DNA of 64,000 bases from positions 248,001 through 312,000 of the forward strand of contig NZ_CP090440.1 of the NCBI RefSeq assembly GCF_021441885.1. Direction: 5' to 3'. The position numbers were made by a program, and so were the translations under genes. Positions 34,131-42,599 of the stretch are shown piece after piece (within the stretch, counting starts at the first letter, position 1; the number at the start of each line of letters is the position of its first letter). Below the pieces are notes generated by a model. It did no database searches. It saw only the letters and a program-made list of their open reading frames with translations, and was not told the origin of the DNA. This DNA is from Vibrio maritimus (GTDB taxonomy: Bacteria; Pseudomonadota; Gammaproteobacteria; Enterobacterales; Vibrionaceae).

Positions 34131-35698
34131 TGTTGAGCTCCGTTGATGAGCTCGATAGTATCACCATATAAATCAAAAATAGCGTACTCCACCCCGTCAC
34201 CTATAGCGTTCGACACATTTCCCCCATATAATCCCCAAGCGTATAAACCTCCAGCCATTGGAATAATTGACAACCCATACGTAGTGGGTGCAAACCTAGT
34301 ACCTAAGAAACCTATGCTTTCCCCAACACCAATATTCACCGCAATTGAAAACGAATTTTTCACACCGGCTCGCACACATGCCTCGGAGAACCCTTCATCT
34401 TGAGCACACGTCTTGGCAATATCAATAAAGTTATCACGTACCCCAAAAATGGTCGCAACCCATGCCGCCCGACCTAGATATTTACTAAACTCCATCGATT
34501 TCTTGTACAGAGCCGTCATTTCAATTCCGCTAATAGCTTTTGAGAAATCTTTCGCCTTATACAATTGCTTCTTACCAACGTTCAGATAGTTATTAACCTT
34601 GCTGGCCTGAATGTTCTTGATGTAATTCGGAGCACCAAACTGGGTTGAAATGGCTTGAACTTCACTTTGGAAGCTACGAGCTTGTTTGCGCCACTGCTTG
34701 TAGTCTGGATTCGACTTTAACCTATCACCCTTGATACCTTTCGTCGCTTCTCCTACATATTTTGAGTAATTCTCAAACCGCTGAAATTCCTTCTGAAGCC
34801 TGTCAGCTTGGGTTTTCATTCCGGCAATACCAGAGCCCACTGAAGCAATCATTTGGTTAGTGAAATTGGATTCTTCCACCTGACCGTCATTGACTTCATA
34901 CAGGGTTGAGTTTGGCATCGCAGTGGACGTTAGCATAACACTTGCAAATTCTTCATGGTGCTCTGAGAACCATGCTTGTTGCTCTGGGGAAAGCGTAAAG
35001 AACAGTTCTGCGAGCTCTGAAACCTGAGAAGTGGCATCGGCTTCATCTGGGTGTACCGTTTGCCAAGGGGAAACCACGACAGGCATGCCGGTGATTAAGA
35101 AATGGAACGTTCTTTTTAAATGAGGGTTAATGTTTATGATGTGCTGAATGACGTCATCGGCATCATTCAAGTAGATTTCTTGAGCAAAGCTCTTCAGATC
35201 CGTCTTTTTATCGGCAAAAATGATATACACATCGTCGATATCTATAGGCTTGTCTTTTTTCTGTTGAGCTTCATTGAAACGATAAGCCTGTTGGTGTGCC
35301 TCAGGGGGCATTGACTTTGAAACGTTCTCAGCGGTGAGTGGTGTTCCATCAGCGAAAGAGAGTGATTGTTGGTTGTTGATATCGATTCCTACTGTGCCAT
35401 CATCATACCCAACGAAACTAAATCGACCTTTAGGAGTGACGATTCGATTAGACCCTAATGGACAACCACATTCAATGACAAATTCTCCCAATGCTGCATA
35501 TTGATGTTCTATTTTAATTTCGTGCCATGTATTGCGACAGATTATCCCCCAACCTTTGTCACATCGCGGGCAAGTTGCTTTTCCTCCCACTAAAGCGGCG
35601 GGTTTCCCATCACACAATACAGTTGAACAACCTTCAACAATTACTCCACCTGTTGTGGAGGGATCATCTAAGACGTCCAATGGAAATATTTTTAGCAT
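34127..35698 (-). CDS. PAAR-domain T6SS effector with membrane-active-like C-terminus
   Basis: Encodes 523 residues. Residues about 10-90 form a PAAR-like domain (STTGGVIVEGCSTVLCDGKP, ATCPRCDKGWGIICRN, ECGCPLGSNRIVTPKG) with several Cys and His for metal binding, which would sit on a VgrG tip and carry the attached toxin. The middle (110-330) is helical. The last 180 residues contain hydrophobic Gly-rich segments (FSIAVNIGVGESIGFLG, GLSIIPMAGGLYAWGLYGG) but no hydrolase motif, which suggests pore formation. It is followed by two immunity candidates and lies inside a Tn3-type unit. The family name of the toxin domain is not recognised. Confidence 0.75.
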   Translation of the reverse strand: MLKIFPLDVLDDPSTTGGVIVEGCSTVLCDGKPAALVGGKATCPRCDKGWGIICRNTWHEIKIEHQYAALGEFVIECGCPLGSNRIVTPKGRFSFVGYDDGTVGIDINNQQSLSFADGTPLTAENVSKSMPPEAHQQAYRFNEAQQKKDKPIDIDDVYIIFADKKTDLKSFAQEIYLNDADDVIQHIININPHLKRTFHFLITGMPVVVSPWQTVHPDEADATSQVSELAELFFTLSPEQQAWFSEHHEEFASVMLTSTAMPNSTLYEVNDGQVEESNFTNQMIASVGSGIAGMKTQADRLQKEFQRFENYSKYVGEATKGIKGDRLKSNPDYKQWRKQARSFQSEVQAISTQFGAPNYIKNIQASKVNNYLNVGKKQLYKAKDFSKAISGIEMTALYKKSMEFSKYLGRAAWVATIFGVRDNFIDIAKTCAQDEGFSEACVRAGVKNSFSIAVNIGVGESIGFLGTRFAPTTYGLSIIPMAGGLYAWGLYGGNVSNAIGDGVEYAIFDLYGDTIELINGAQQ

Positions 35699-35744
35699 AA
35701 ATAAGCCAACCTTATCGTATGTTATTTATGATGATGTCACCTTT

Positions 35745-36590
35745 CCTAAGTGGCGTATCACCATGGGGTTCGAGAGGTGCCAAGACAACACCTTACGGCT
35801 ATACCAGTCGATAATGGCAACAAGGTAGAGGAACCCTTTAGCCATCGGGATGTGCGTAATATCAATAGCCCAAGCTTGGTTCGGGTAATTAACTTCGATA
35901 TCACGCAACAGGTAAGGATAAACCTTGTGTGCTTTGTTCGCCAGTGTCGTTTTTAGCTTGGGATAAATCGCCCCAATTCCCATATTGCGCATGATCCGAA
36001 CGATACGTTTTCGATTAATATAGTGGTCTTTTTTAACCAACTCAGTTCGAATTCGCCTACTGCCCATGAACGGATACTGAAGGTGAATTTCGTCGATCAT
36101 ACGTCGCAATTCAATCTCCTCAGTGGAGAGTCCTGTGCGCTGATAGTAAGCCGTAGAGCGAGCAATATTGAGAAGCTCGCACTGACGCTTTATCGGTAGT
36201 TGGGTGGATTTATCCAGCGAACTCTTTCGCTGTGCTCGATCTAGCGACCGAGCACTTTGGCCAAAAAATCATTTTCCATGGTCAACTGACCGATCTTGGC
36301 GTGAAGTTTGTCCACTTCTTCGGAATTGTCTTTGCCCAACTGACTCTCAGAGGCAAAGATCATGGCTGCATTTTCAAGCAGCTCTTTTTTCCACGTTGAT
36401 ATCTGGTTAGGGTGCAGGTTGTACTTCTGCGCTAACTCAGCGACAGTTTTATCGCCTTTAGCTGCAGCAAGTGTCACTTTAGCTTTAAATTCAAGTGAGT
36501 GGTTTCTACGTTTTCTAGTCATAATCTGCTCCGGTATTTCTGGGTACTATCAAAATAGATCAATCACTTAAAGTCATGTCCGAAAATAGG
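35745..36590 (-). mobile_element. IS3-family element, 3'-truncated
   Basis: Left end near TGTCCGAAAATAGGGGG (about 36571-36587). It includes orfA and the first 130 or so codons of orfB, and breaks off at about 35745 just upstream of the PAAR effector gene. A longer but damaged relative is at 46640-47670. Confidence 0.8.
36241..36522 (-). CDS. IS3-family OrfA
   Basis: Encodes 93 residues: helix-turn-helix (VAELAQKYNLHPNQISTWKK) and a C-terminal leucine-zipper segment (VDKLHAKIGQLTMENDFLAKVL). It normally joins to OrfB by -1 frameshifting. OrfA is complete, but OrfB (from about 36255 down to 35745: MIDEIHLQYPFMGSRR, NQAWAIDITHIPM) lacks its last catalytic region, so the element cannot transpose by itself. 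Confidence 0.88.
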   Translation of the reverse strand: MTRKRRNHSLEFKAKVTLAAAKGDKTVAELAQKYNLHPNQISTWKKELLENAAMIFASESQLGKDNSEEVDKLHAKIGQLTMENDFLAKVLGR

Positions 36591-36599
36591 GGGCCACTT

Positions 36600-37391
36600 C
36601 TCTTCCCTTCCTCCAACACAAATCGTCCCTACGCTACTTGATAAGGGAATTGACTTAGGCTCTGAGTCTACGTTTTATCGCACCTTGAAAAAGGAAGGCC
36701 AGGTTGAGCACCGAGGACGTCAACGCGCTCGCAAGAAAGTAGCAAAGCCAAAGTTATACAGCGACAGCACCGAAACAGGTACTGACGTGGGATATCATTT
36801 ACTTGCCAGCAATCGTGAGAGGCCAACACTACTATCTGTACCTTATTGAAGACATCCAGTCGGAAAATCGTTGGCCATGAAGTCTATGAGTAAGAGAGTG
36901 GTGAAAAAGCGTCTCAGCTCTTGCAGCGAACGCTCATGCGAGAGCAATGTTTTAATCAGGCGCTTGTGCTTCACTCGGATAGCGGCAGTGCGATGAAGTC
37001 TTCAACGATGAAAGCCAAGATGGAAGAGCTTGGTGTGACGCCGTCTTACAGTCGCCCACGAGTAAGCGATGATAACCCCTATGTAGAATCGTTGTTCAGG
37101 ACGTTAAAATATGTCCCGAGTTGGCCATCGAAAGGCTTTGCAAGCTTAGAAGAGAGCAGAGCTTGGGTAGACAGGTTCGTAGAGTGGTAGAACAGTGAGC
37201 ATAAACATCGAGGACTGAACTACGTGACACCATCAGAAAGACATGCGGGTAAGGATAGTGAGATCTTACAAAAAAGAGCCGCAGTTCTAAAGGTACGCCT
37301 AGAGCAAAACCCTGAACGTTGGCCTGGAGAACTCAGGAACTGCAAACCAGTTGGTGACGTTCACCTAAATCCAGAAAAAGAGGTTGCTTAA
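36600..37391 (+). pseudogene. IS3-like OrfB remnant
   Basis: Several frames together encode an rve-type transposase: STFYRTLKKEGQVEHRG, then a damaged middle, then HSDSGSAMKSSTMKAKM, SRPRVSDDNPYVESLFRTLK and, after a stop at 37188, SEHKHRGLNYVTPSERH to GDVHLNPEKEVA. The third catalytic Glu (YVESLF) is present. At least three stops or shifts make it inactive. Confidence 0.75.
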
Positions 37392-37439
37392 TTAACAAGC
37401 AACTAGTAACAACTGCCTTGAAAAACGCCGCTGTTCAGC

Positions 37440-38276
37440 TCAACCTAAAACTGTAATGATAACTGCGCTAAAGGTAAGCCCGGCAGTCATTATCAATACT
37501 TTAAAAGATGGCCGCTCTTTGAAGACAGCGATGCTACCTATCAATGAAAAAACACTAGACAATCGTCGAATAGAAGATACATAGGCGACATTCCCCAAGG
37601 CTGCCGCTCCATAGAACGCGGCCAAAGTGATAAAATGGGACATCGCTGGCAACCATAACTTCGGCATCTTTTTTAGTTGTATATTACTTCTGTCCCACAT
37701 CAATGCACAGCTCATCAATATCATGAAACTAATCAGACATACATACGATGTCCAGAGTAGTGCACCAAAGTGTGAGGCACCCTGTTTATGCAATAGCGAG
37801 CTACTGCCCCAGCACAAACTAACACCCAACATATAAACACTTGAATTATCTTCAATAATTTTGTTGACAGAGAAACTGTTGCCATAGAGAACAAATGCAA
37901 TAGATAGCCCAACTCCTAAAACCCCATATATTGAAGTCACCTCTCCTAAAAAAACATAAGAGAAACCAACTTGAAAGACTGGTATAAAAGCCAACAATGG
38001 CGCTGTCGTTGACAAGTTTCCGCCACACCTTAAGGATTTTGAATAGAAGTAAATAGCTAAAGTATCAATTAACGCTGCACTAATGAGTATCAGTGATAGA
38101 TTAAAAGTAAAGGAGAAGTTCCTCTCCCAAGCAATAACTCCTATCGTAATTGGGAGGAGTAAAGTTAGCATGGCGACAGAACTAAAAAGAGAACTACCTT
38201 GAGTAGCTCCCTTTTTAATCGATATATCTCGAACAGATAGCGCCAATGCAGAAATAATAGATAACGCTATCCACAT
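37440..38276 (-). CDS. EamA-family (drug/metabolite) transporter
   Basis: Encodes 278 residues with ten predicted membrane helices in two EamA repeats, each ending in a region like PVFQVGFSYVFLGEVTSIYG (first repeat, about residues 95-115) and SVFSLIGSIAVFKERPSF (second). DMT-superfamily exporters move amino acids, nucleotides or drugs across the inner membrane. Its start overlaps the 3' end of an aminotransferase remnant by 10 bp, so the two were an operon, perhaps making and exporting a small amino-ketone-type product. The frame is complete. Confidence 0.85.
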   Translation of the reverse strand: MWIALSIISALALSVRDISIKKGATQGSSLFSSVAMLTLLLPITIGVIAWERNFSFTFNLSLILISAALIDTLAIYFYSKSLRCGGNLSTTAPLLAFIPVFQVGFSYVFLGEVTSIYGVLGVGLSIAFVLYGNSFSVNKIIEDNSSVYMLGVSLCWGSSSLLHKQGASHFGALLWTSYVCLISFMILMSCALMWDRSNIQLKKMPKLWLPAMSHFITLAAFYGAAALGNVAYVSSIRRLSSVFSLIGSIAVFKERPSFKVLIMTAGLTFSAVIITVLG

Positions 38277-38545
38277 ACAGCTACAGAGCCTGTCTCTTTC
38301 AGACTCATGAAAACATCATGCAGTCGTTTCAATTCTTCTTCAGTGTGCAAAGCGGTCACCGCAATACGTATACCTGGTTCGGATTTTGCGACTGTTGGGA
38401 AGAATACAGCAGAAGTATAAAAACCATGTTTATACAAAAGGGACTCTGCAATGCGGATAGAGTCTTCAGCAGAGCGAGTATTTAGCATTCGAATAGGCAA
38501 GATTGAACCTTTTTGATCAGTTTCGAACAGTAAACCAAAATCCAC
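38267..38545 (-). pseudogene. C-terminal fragment of an alpha-oxoamine synthase
   Basis: About 92 codons remain: ILPIRMLNTRSAEDSIRIAE, LLYKHGFYTSAVFFPTVA and PGIRIAVTALHTEEELKRL. They match the small C-terminal domain of PLP-dependent 8-amino-7-oxononanoate synthase / aminoketobutyrate ligase relatives. The large PLP domain was removed by the IS110 element at 38546. Overlap with the EamA gene shows the former operon. Confidence 0.72.
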
Positions 38546-39474
38546 ATGACGCCATCTCTCAGCATCGAATTTAGGATCACTACCATCTTTCTAACGCACG
38601 CGATGATAGCCACTTTTTTGGGCTTTCCAGCGTCGACAAATCGTGTGTAAGTTGCTTTAAAAACAGGATTGCACTGCATAGCAGACATCATCGCCATATA
38701 CAGAACTGTTCTGACTTGGGCTCGACCACCTTGGACAACTCGCCTACCTTTATAGCGCCCACTTTCACGGGTAATAGGTGCCACTCCAATAAGAGAAGCA
38801 GCCTGCTTATTGGTGATATAACTAAGCTCGGGAACGTTGCTAATGATTGAAGCTGCTGCAATGTTTCCAATGCCTGGGGCACTTTGCAAGAGAGTGTTTT
38901 TGCTTTGATACTCTGTGCTGTCTTCAATGAGCTTTATGAGCTTGCTTTCAATTTTAGCAATTTGGTTTTTCATTGCGGTTAGTATTGGCTTAATGGTCGA
39001 TTGTAGTGATTTGGGAAGGATTTGGATGCGATTCTTTTCCATCGTTTGCATGGAGAGTAACTGATGTCTCCGAATGACTAAGTCACTCATTAGACGAATG
39101 TTTTCAGCTGTGATGACGGTGAGGTCGGGCTTGATTGCTTCAGCGAAGTGGGCAATAAGTTCAGCATCCAATCGGTCATTTTGGGCTCTACGACCTATGG
39201 CTCCAGCGAAGCGTTTAATGTGTACGGGGTTGGCTCTAACTATTGGTAAATTGGCTTCGGCACACGCTAATACAAATGGCATTTCAAGGCGGCCAGTCGC
39301 CTCAATGACAATGCGTTTAGGGTTGTGTTTGTTGACGATTTTCAGAGCTTCCTTGATGCCTTTCTGATTGTTTTCAACCGAGAAAAAGAGCTCTAAAGGT
39401 GTGGTGTGGATATCTAATTGTGTTTTCCCTGTATCAACTCCAACGTTGATGTTTTGCTTCATTTTCGTATTCAT
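38482..39474 (-). CDS. IS110-family transposase
   Basis: Encodes 330 residues. The RuvC-like DEDD domain starts NVGVDTGKTQLDIHTTPL, with Glu in RIVIEATGRLE and Asp in GRRAQNDRLDAELI; the C-terminal Transposase_20 domain has LLQSAPGIGNIAAASII and AASLIGVAPITRESGRYKGR with the conserved Ser. The last 20 or so codons run out of the element into the broken synthase gene, so the native C-terminus may be altered. IS110 enzymes are guided by an RNA encoded in the element. A decayed copy starts at the right end of the window. Confidence 0.9.
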   Translation of the reverse strand: MNTKMKQNINVGVDTGKTQLDIHTTPLELFFSVENNQKGIKEALKIVNKHNPKRIVIEATGRLEMPFVLACAEANLPIVRANPVHIKRFAGAIGRRAQNDRLDAELIAHFAEAIKPDLTVITAENIRLMSDLVIRRHQLLSMQTMEKNRIQILPKSLQSTIKPILTAMKNQIAKIESKLIKLIEDSTEYQSKNTLLQSAPGIGNIAAASIISNVPELSYITNKQAASLIGVAPITRESGRYKGRRVVQGGRAQVRTVLYMAMMSAMQCNPVFKATYTRFVDAGKPKKVAIIACVRKMVVILNSMLRDGVMWILVYCSKLIKKVQSCLFEC

Positions 39475-39640
39475 AATAAGCTAACTCATGCTTGCGTAAT
39501 GCGGGTTCGAGACCCAGTCGACTATTCGAGGTTCATGCTTGGAGTCCTATGTAGCGTTCTTGTTTGTTATAGGTCTCTCGACTGAGGAGTCAATGTTCAA
39601 TCGGACTACTACACAGAAAGCTTTAGTTGCAGCTAAAGCC
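39475..39640 (-). ncRNA. IS110 non-coding leader, candidate bridge RNA region
   Basis: The 120-150 bp upstream of the transposase start are conserved in the second copy (about 63605-63750), for example GGGTCTCGAACCCGCATTAC on one strand and GGACTCCAAGCATGAACCTC. Conservation of non-coding sequence in IS110 elements is expected for the bridge RNA. No structure was computed. Confidence 0.4.
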
Positions 39641-39917
39641 TGGGTCTCACATTACCCGAAATTGGATAAATAGGGCTATTTGGATAGGGGAATTATCCAC
39701 ACAATTTGTTCAAGCAGATAGCTAACAGTCAGCGCCTTTGATTCGGTTGAGTTTAGTGATTATGGTGGCTTTGTTCGGATATAGTGGTAGTTAGCTGCTA
39801 CTTAACAAGGCGTTACTTTTCCATATCTATGATAATTCGTTTTAAGCTAAATTAGCAAAGTCACTGACACGTTTTGTCCGTACGACGTGAAGTCGCATGA
39901 AGCGCTGTTCTGTGATC
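39641..39917. other. intergenic inside the Tn3-type unit, no gene seen
   Basis: No coding frame. The 3' part leads into the repeats at 39918 and resembles a recombination-site region. Confidence 0.4.
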
Positions 39918-39963
39918 ACCAAGCGATTCTGTCGTACCTTAATTACCAAGCGACTTTGTCATA
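39918..39963 (+). repeat. direct repeats near the right Tn3-type end, resolution-site-like
   Basis: ACCAAGCGATTCTGTCGTA (39918-39936) and ACCAAGCGACTTTGTCATA (39945-39963) match at 16 of 19 positions with a 27-bp period; a looser third copy (GACACGTTTTGTCCGTA) lies near 39866. Some Tn3 relatives have recombinase-binding repeats next to a terminal repeat. Confidence 0.45.
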
Positions 39964-40008
39964 TGTCCGCATTTCAGAGGGCTACGAAAGAAAATACGCC
40001 GTAGCCTT

Positions 40009-40074
40009 CAGCCCTTATAAATAAAGGGCTGAAGGCTCACGTTGGACTTTTCGTTGAAATGGGCGCAAAACCCC
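40009..40074. repeat. right terminal repeat of the Tn3-type unit
   Basis: Hairpin CAGCCCTTATA/AAAGGGCTG (40009-40031) and 38-bp terminal repeat ending GGGCGCAAAACCCC at 40074, followed by the target duplicate AAGTA. Confidence 0.88.
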
Positions 40075-40330
40075 AAGTATTCTTGGTATTGAGGGTCAAA
40101 AGGCGTTGCGGCACCCCTGATTTTCACATATCTCTCTATCGGCACCTTGGCTATCTGAAACAGATTGAACTGACAATCCATATTCATGACCTTCTGCCAA
40201 CCGTGAAATTGCCATTGACCTTGATGGTTGATGAAGTATTTAAGGGCGATCCAAGTTCTAGATTTTGTTGGATGATGCTTTTTAGCCCAGTGCCATAACA
40301 GGTTGATACCAGTTGAGTTTCATAATGAAT
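40075..40330 (-). pseudogene. group II intron maturase, C-terminal fragment
   Basis: On the minus strand this reads NLLWHWAKKHHPTKSRTWIA, then ALKYFINHQGQWQFHGW and PIERYVKIRGAATPFDPQYQ, matching the maturase end (WAKRRHPNK, HVKIKGDANPFDPE pattern). It continues at 33287 after removal of the Tn3-type unit. The reverse transcriptase domain and the intron 5' part were not found, so the intron is dead. Sequence beyond about 40330 is not clearly intron. Confidence 0.78.
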
Positions 40331-40573
40331 GGCAGCAACATGGATGGAATACAAAGACAGAAAAAGTCCGTCTATAAAGCTACATGGACTTCCTCTTTTG
40401 TCAACAATAGCTCCCGCTAACAACAGTGGATCTGACAGCAGCTCTACATTCGGTGTTTAGTCGGAGAAACTCCGTCACCCTGATGATATTCGCTTGATGC
40501 TGACCTCATTCGTTAGGCAGTATTTGATTGCTTTATAGTCAGATTTTAGCATCTCGGTCTGACCGTATTGTCA

Positions 40574-41632
40574 TCAATTGCTATTGTGTTGACTTGTTGA
40601 GGGCAAACGATTTACATAATTAGCCTTGTATTCATTTTCTGTTGTTAATAGCGCCCAGATAATTCTCGCGTTCTTTGCTGCTAGGGCTACGGCAGCTTTC
40701 TTGTATCCTCGTCTTTCGACAATTTGTTGTAACCAAAGACTTGTTCTATCAGTTTTAGTTTTGCATTGCGCGATTACAGCCCTAGCTCCGTGTACAAGCA
40801 GAGTACGAATGTGTTTTTCGCCTCTTTTTGTTATATGTCCGTGGTTTGTCTGTCCCCCGGTTGAGTATTGTTTGGGAACTAGGCCAATCCATGCAGCAAA
40901 CTGACGGCTTGAACCAAATTGCTTTCCATCATTAATTGTTGCAATGATGGCTGTAGCAGTATGTTCTCCGACGCCGGGAACTGCCAATAGCTTTGAAGCT
41001 TGCTTCATCTCTCTGCTTAGCTGAAAAATCTTCCTGTCATAGCGAAGGATTTCATCGTTGAGTTTCTTGATGTTAGACATTAAATCGTTGAGTAACTCCC
41101 TCGCTAGGAACGGGATACCGTTGTTTGCGTCTTCTAGCATGCTTGGCACAGCTTTTTGAAGTGAGTAACGGCCTTGAGGAATAATTACACCAAACTCTGA
41201 CAATAACCCTTGGAGTCGGTTAATTGTGGCAGCACGATTTTTTATTAGGCTATGTCGAATGCGGTGAAGGCAAAGCACAGCTTGTTGCTCTTCATCCTTG
41301 ATAGAGACAAAGCGTGTTTTTGGTCTTGATACGGCTTCACAAATTGCCTCGGCATCATTAGCGTCGTTTTTCTCATTTTGTCTATAAGAAATGATAAACT
41401 TCGCTGCCATGATCTTTGGGGAGTGACCTAACTTGGTTAGTTCTCTAGCCCAGTAATGAGCACCAGAGCAAGCTTCCATACCAATGATACAGGGTGGAAG
41501 ATTAGCGAATGTATCTAACAATTTGTTTCTTTTGACTGTTTTGCGTAAGACGCACTTGCCATATGCATCAACGCCGTGAATACTGAACACATTCTTGGCG
41601 AGGTCAACGCCAATAGTTTGAATGGTGGACAT
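40574..41632 (-). CDS. IS110-family transposase
   Basis: Encodes 352 residues: DEDD domain from TIGVDLAKNVFSIHGVDAYG, with Glu in IIGMEACSGAHYWAREL and Asp in RQNEKNDANDAEAI; Transposase_20 domain with LLAVPGVGEHTATAIIATI and AAWIGLVPKQYSTGGQ. The frame is complete. The leader to about 41700 resembles that of the fragment at 4295-4480. It is a different subgroup from the 38482 copy, related to the truncated one at 26994. Confidence 0.93.
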   Translation of the reverse strand: MSTIQTIGVDLAKNVFSIHGVDAYGKCVLRKTVKRNKLLDTFANLPPCIIGMEACSGAHYWARELTKLGHSPKIMAAKFIISYRQNEKNDANDAEAICEAVSRPKTRFVSIKDEEQQAVLCLHRIRHSLIKNRAATINRLQGLLSEFGVIIPQGRYSLQKAVPSMLEDANNGIPFLARELLNDLMSNIKKLNDEILRYDRKIFQLSREMKQASKLLAVPGVGEHTATAIIATINDGKQFGSSRQFAAWIGLVPKQYSTGGQTNHGHITKRGEKHIRTLLVHGARAVIAQCKTKTDRTSLWLQQIVERRGYKKAAVALAAKNARIIWALLTTENEYKANYVNRLPSTSQHNSN

Positions 41633-41763
41633 AGTAACCTCCAGCTTTTCAGCGTGTACACGTTTAGTATGACACGCGGGCTACAGGGAGAGGGAGTCCA
41701 TATCATTCGTTAGGCTACTAAACGAAACACCGGCCCTAGTGGAACGGGTAGTGAGAGTAATTT

Positions 41764-42374
41764 ATGGAATATATTTACGCAGTGGTCCTTTTTGCATTGT
41801 CAGCATCTATACCCCTGGGCCAAACACCGTAATGGTCATGTCATCGGGACTAAATTTCGGTGCTCGAAAAACTATCCCTCTAATGGGAGGCATTTGCATA
41901 GGGTTTACGGCAATGGTATTCCTCGTAGGTGTCGGATTTTCTTCGATATTCTCTACTTATCCAGAGCTACACTTTTTTATAAAGTGTGTGGGTGTGGTGT
42001 ACTTACTGTATTTAGCTTACTTAATAGCGAGCTCAAACGATTCAGTTAAAGATAAAAAACAAAGTAAACCATTAAGTTTTGTACAAGGTGCTCTATTCCA
42101 GTGGGTTAACGTTAAGGCTTGGGTTGTTGCCACTGGTGCTGTTGCAGCATTCACAAATGGTGCAGAAGAATTCTTTGTTCAAATTTTGGCTCTGACAGCA
42201 ATTTTTTTCTTAGTTTCTTTTCCAAGTGTAGCAGTTTGGCTTTTATTTGGTGTGTTACTAAAAAAACTACTTGGCTCACCTAAGACTAGAAAGTGGTTCA
42301 ATATGGGTATGGCTACCTTATTAGCGTTGTCAGTTGTACCTATGGTTACCGAAATTCTACGAGAAGTAGCCTAA
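41764..42374 (+). pseudogene. LysE/RhtB-family exporter, frameshifted
   Basis: The ATG at 41764 starts MEYIYAVVLFALSASI, which ought to run into TPGPNTVMVMSSGLNFGARK, the family's N-terminal motif, but that is in the next frame; loss of one base near 41809 explains it. The rest is intact: FIKCVGVVYLLYLAYLI, WVNVKAWVVATGAVAAF and a C-terminal helix to 42374, giving about 203 residues and six helices. It is the second broken LysE gene in the window and lies after a GTTAGGC sequence, an attC-type core, at 41710. Confidence 0.82.
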
Positions 42375-42445
42375 CAAGATAATTGGACTCCCGCTCTAAT
42401 CACAAGCTAACCTTCTTAAGTTAGCTAACACTTTGGGAGAACAAG

Positions 42446-42595
42446 ATGAGAACCACGATCATTGGTGTTGACCTAGCCACTAAGGCTATCCAAGTATGTG
42501 TTTATTTAAACTCAAAGGTGCTTTCCAATAAAGAACTGACATCTCAGCAATTTAGGAAGGGGCTTTTCGCTCTTTTTGGTAAAAAGCTACAGCTG
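42446..42595 (+). mobile_element. IS110-family fragment (transposase N-terminus)
   Basis: Encodes MRTTIIGVDLATKAIQVCVY to about LFALFGKK, the first 48 residues of an IS110 transposase, and then meets the outer-membrane protein gene on the other strand. No other part remains. Confidence 0.7.
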
Positions 42596-42599
42596 CATC

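Larger units (their letters stand above)
33288..40074. mobile_element. Tn3-type inverted-repeat unit carrying a T6SS PAAR effector
   Basis: 38-bp terminal repeats (33288-33325 and 40037-40074; 35 of 38 identical) start GGGG-TTTGCGCCCATTTC and contain the ACGAAAAGTC core typical of Tn3-family ends. AAGTA at 33283-33287 is repeated at 40075-40079, a 5-bp target duplication as made by Tn3 transposases. Joining the flanks restores a group II intron maturase frame (YQEYLAKRKSK). Inside are the PAAR effector, immunity candidates, an EamA transporter and IS debris, but no Tn3 transposase. It is therefore non-autonomous and moved in trans. Confidence 0.88.

Noticed and set aside
17774..41714. Shared 14-mer ATATCATTCGTTAG at 17774 and 41700
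   Set aside because: A 14-bp match between two sites in 64 kb of AT-rich DNA is expected by chance; no wider similarity.
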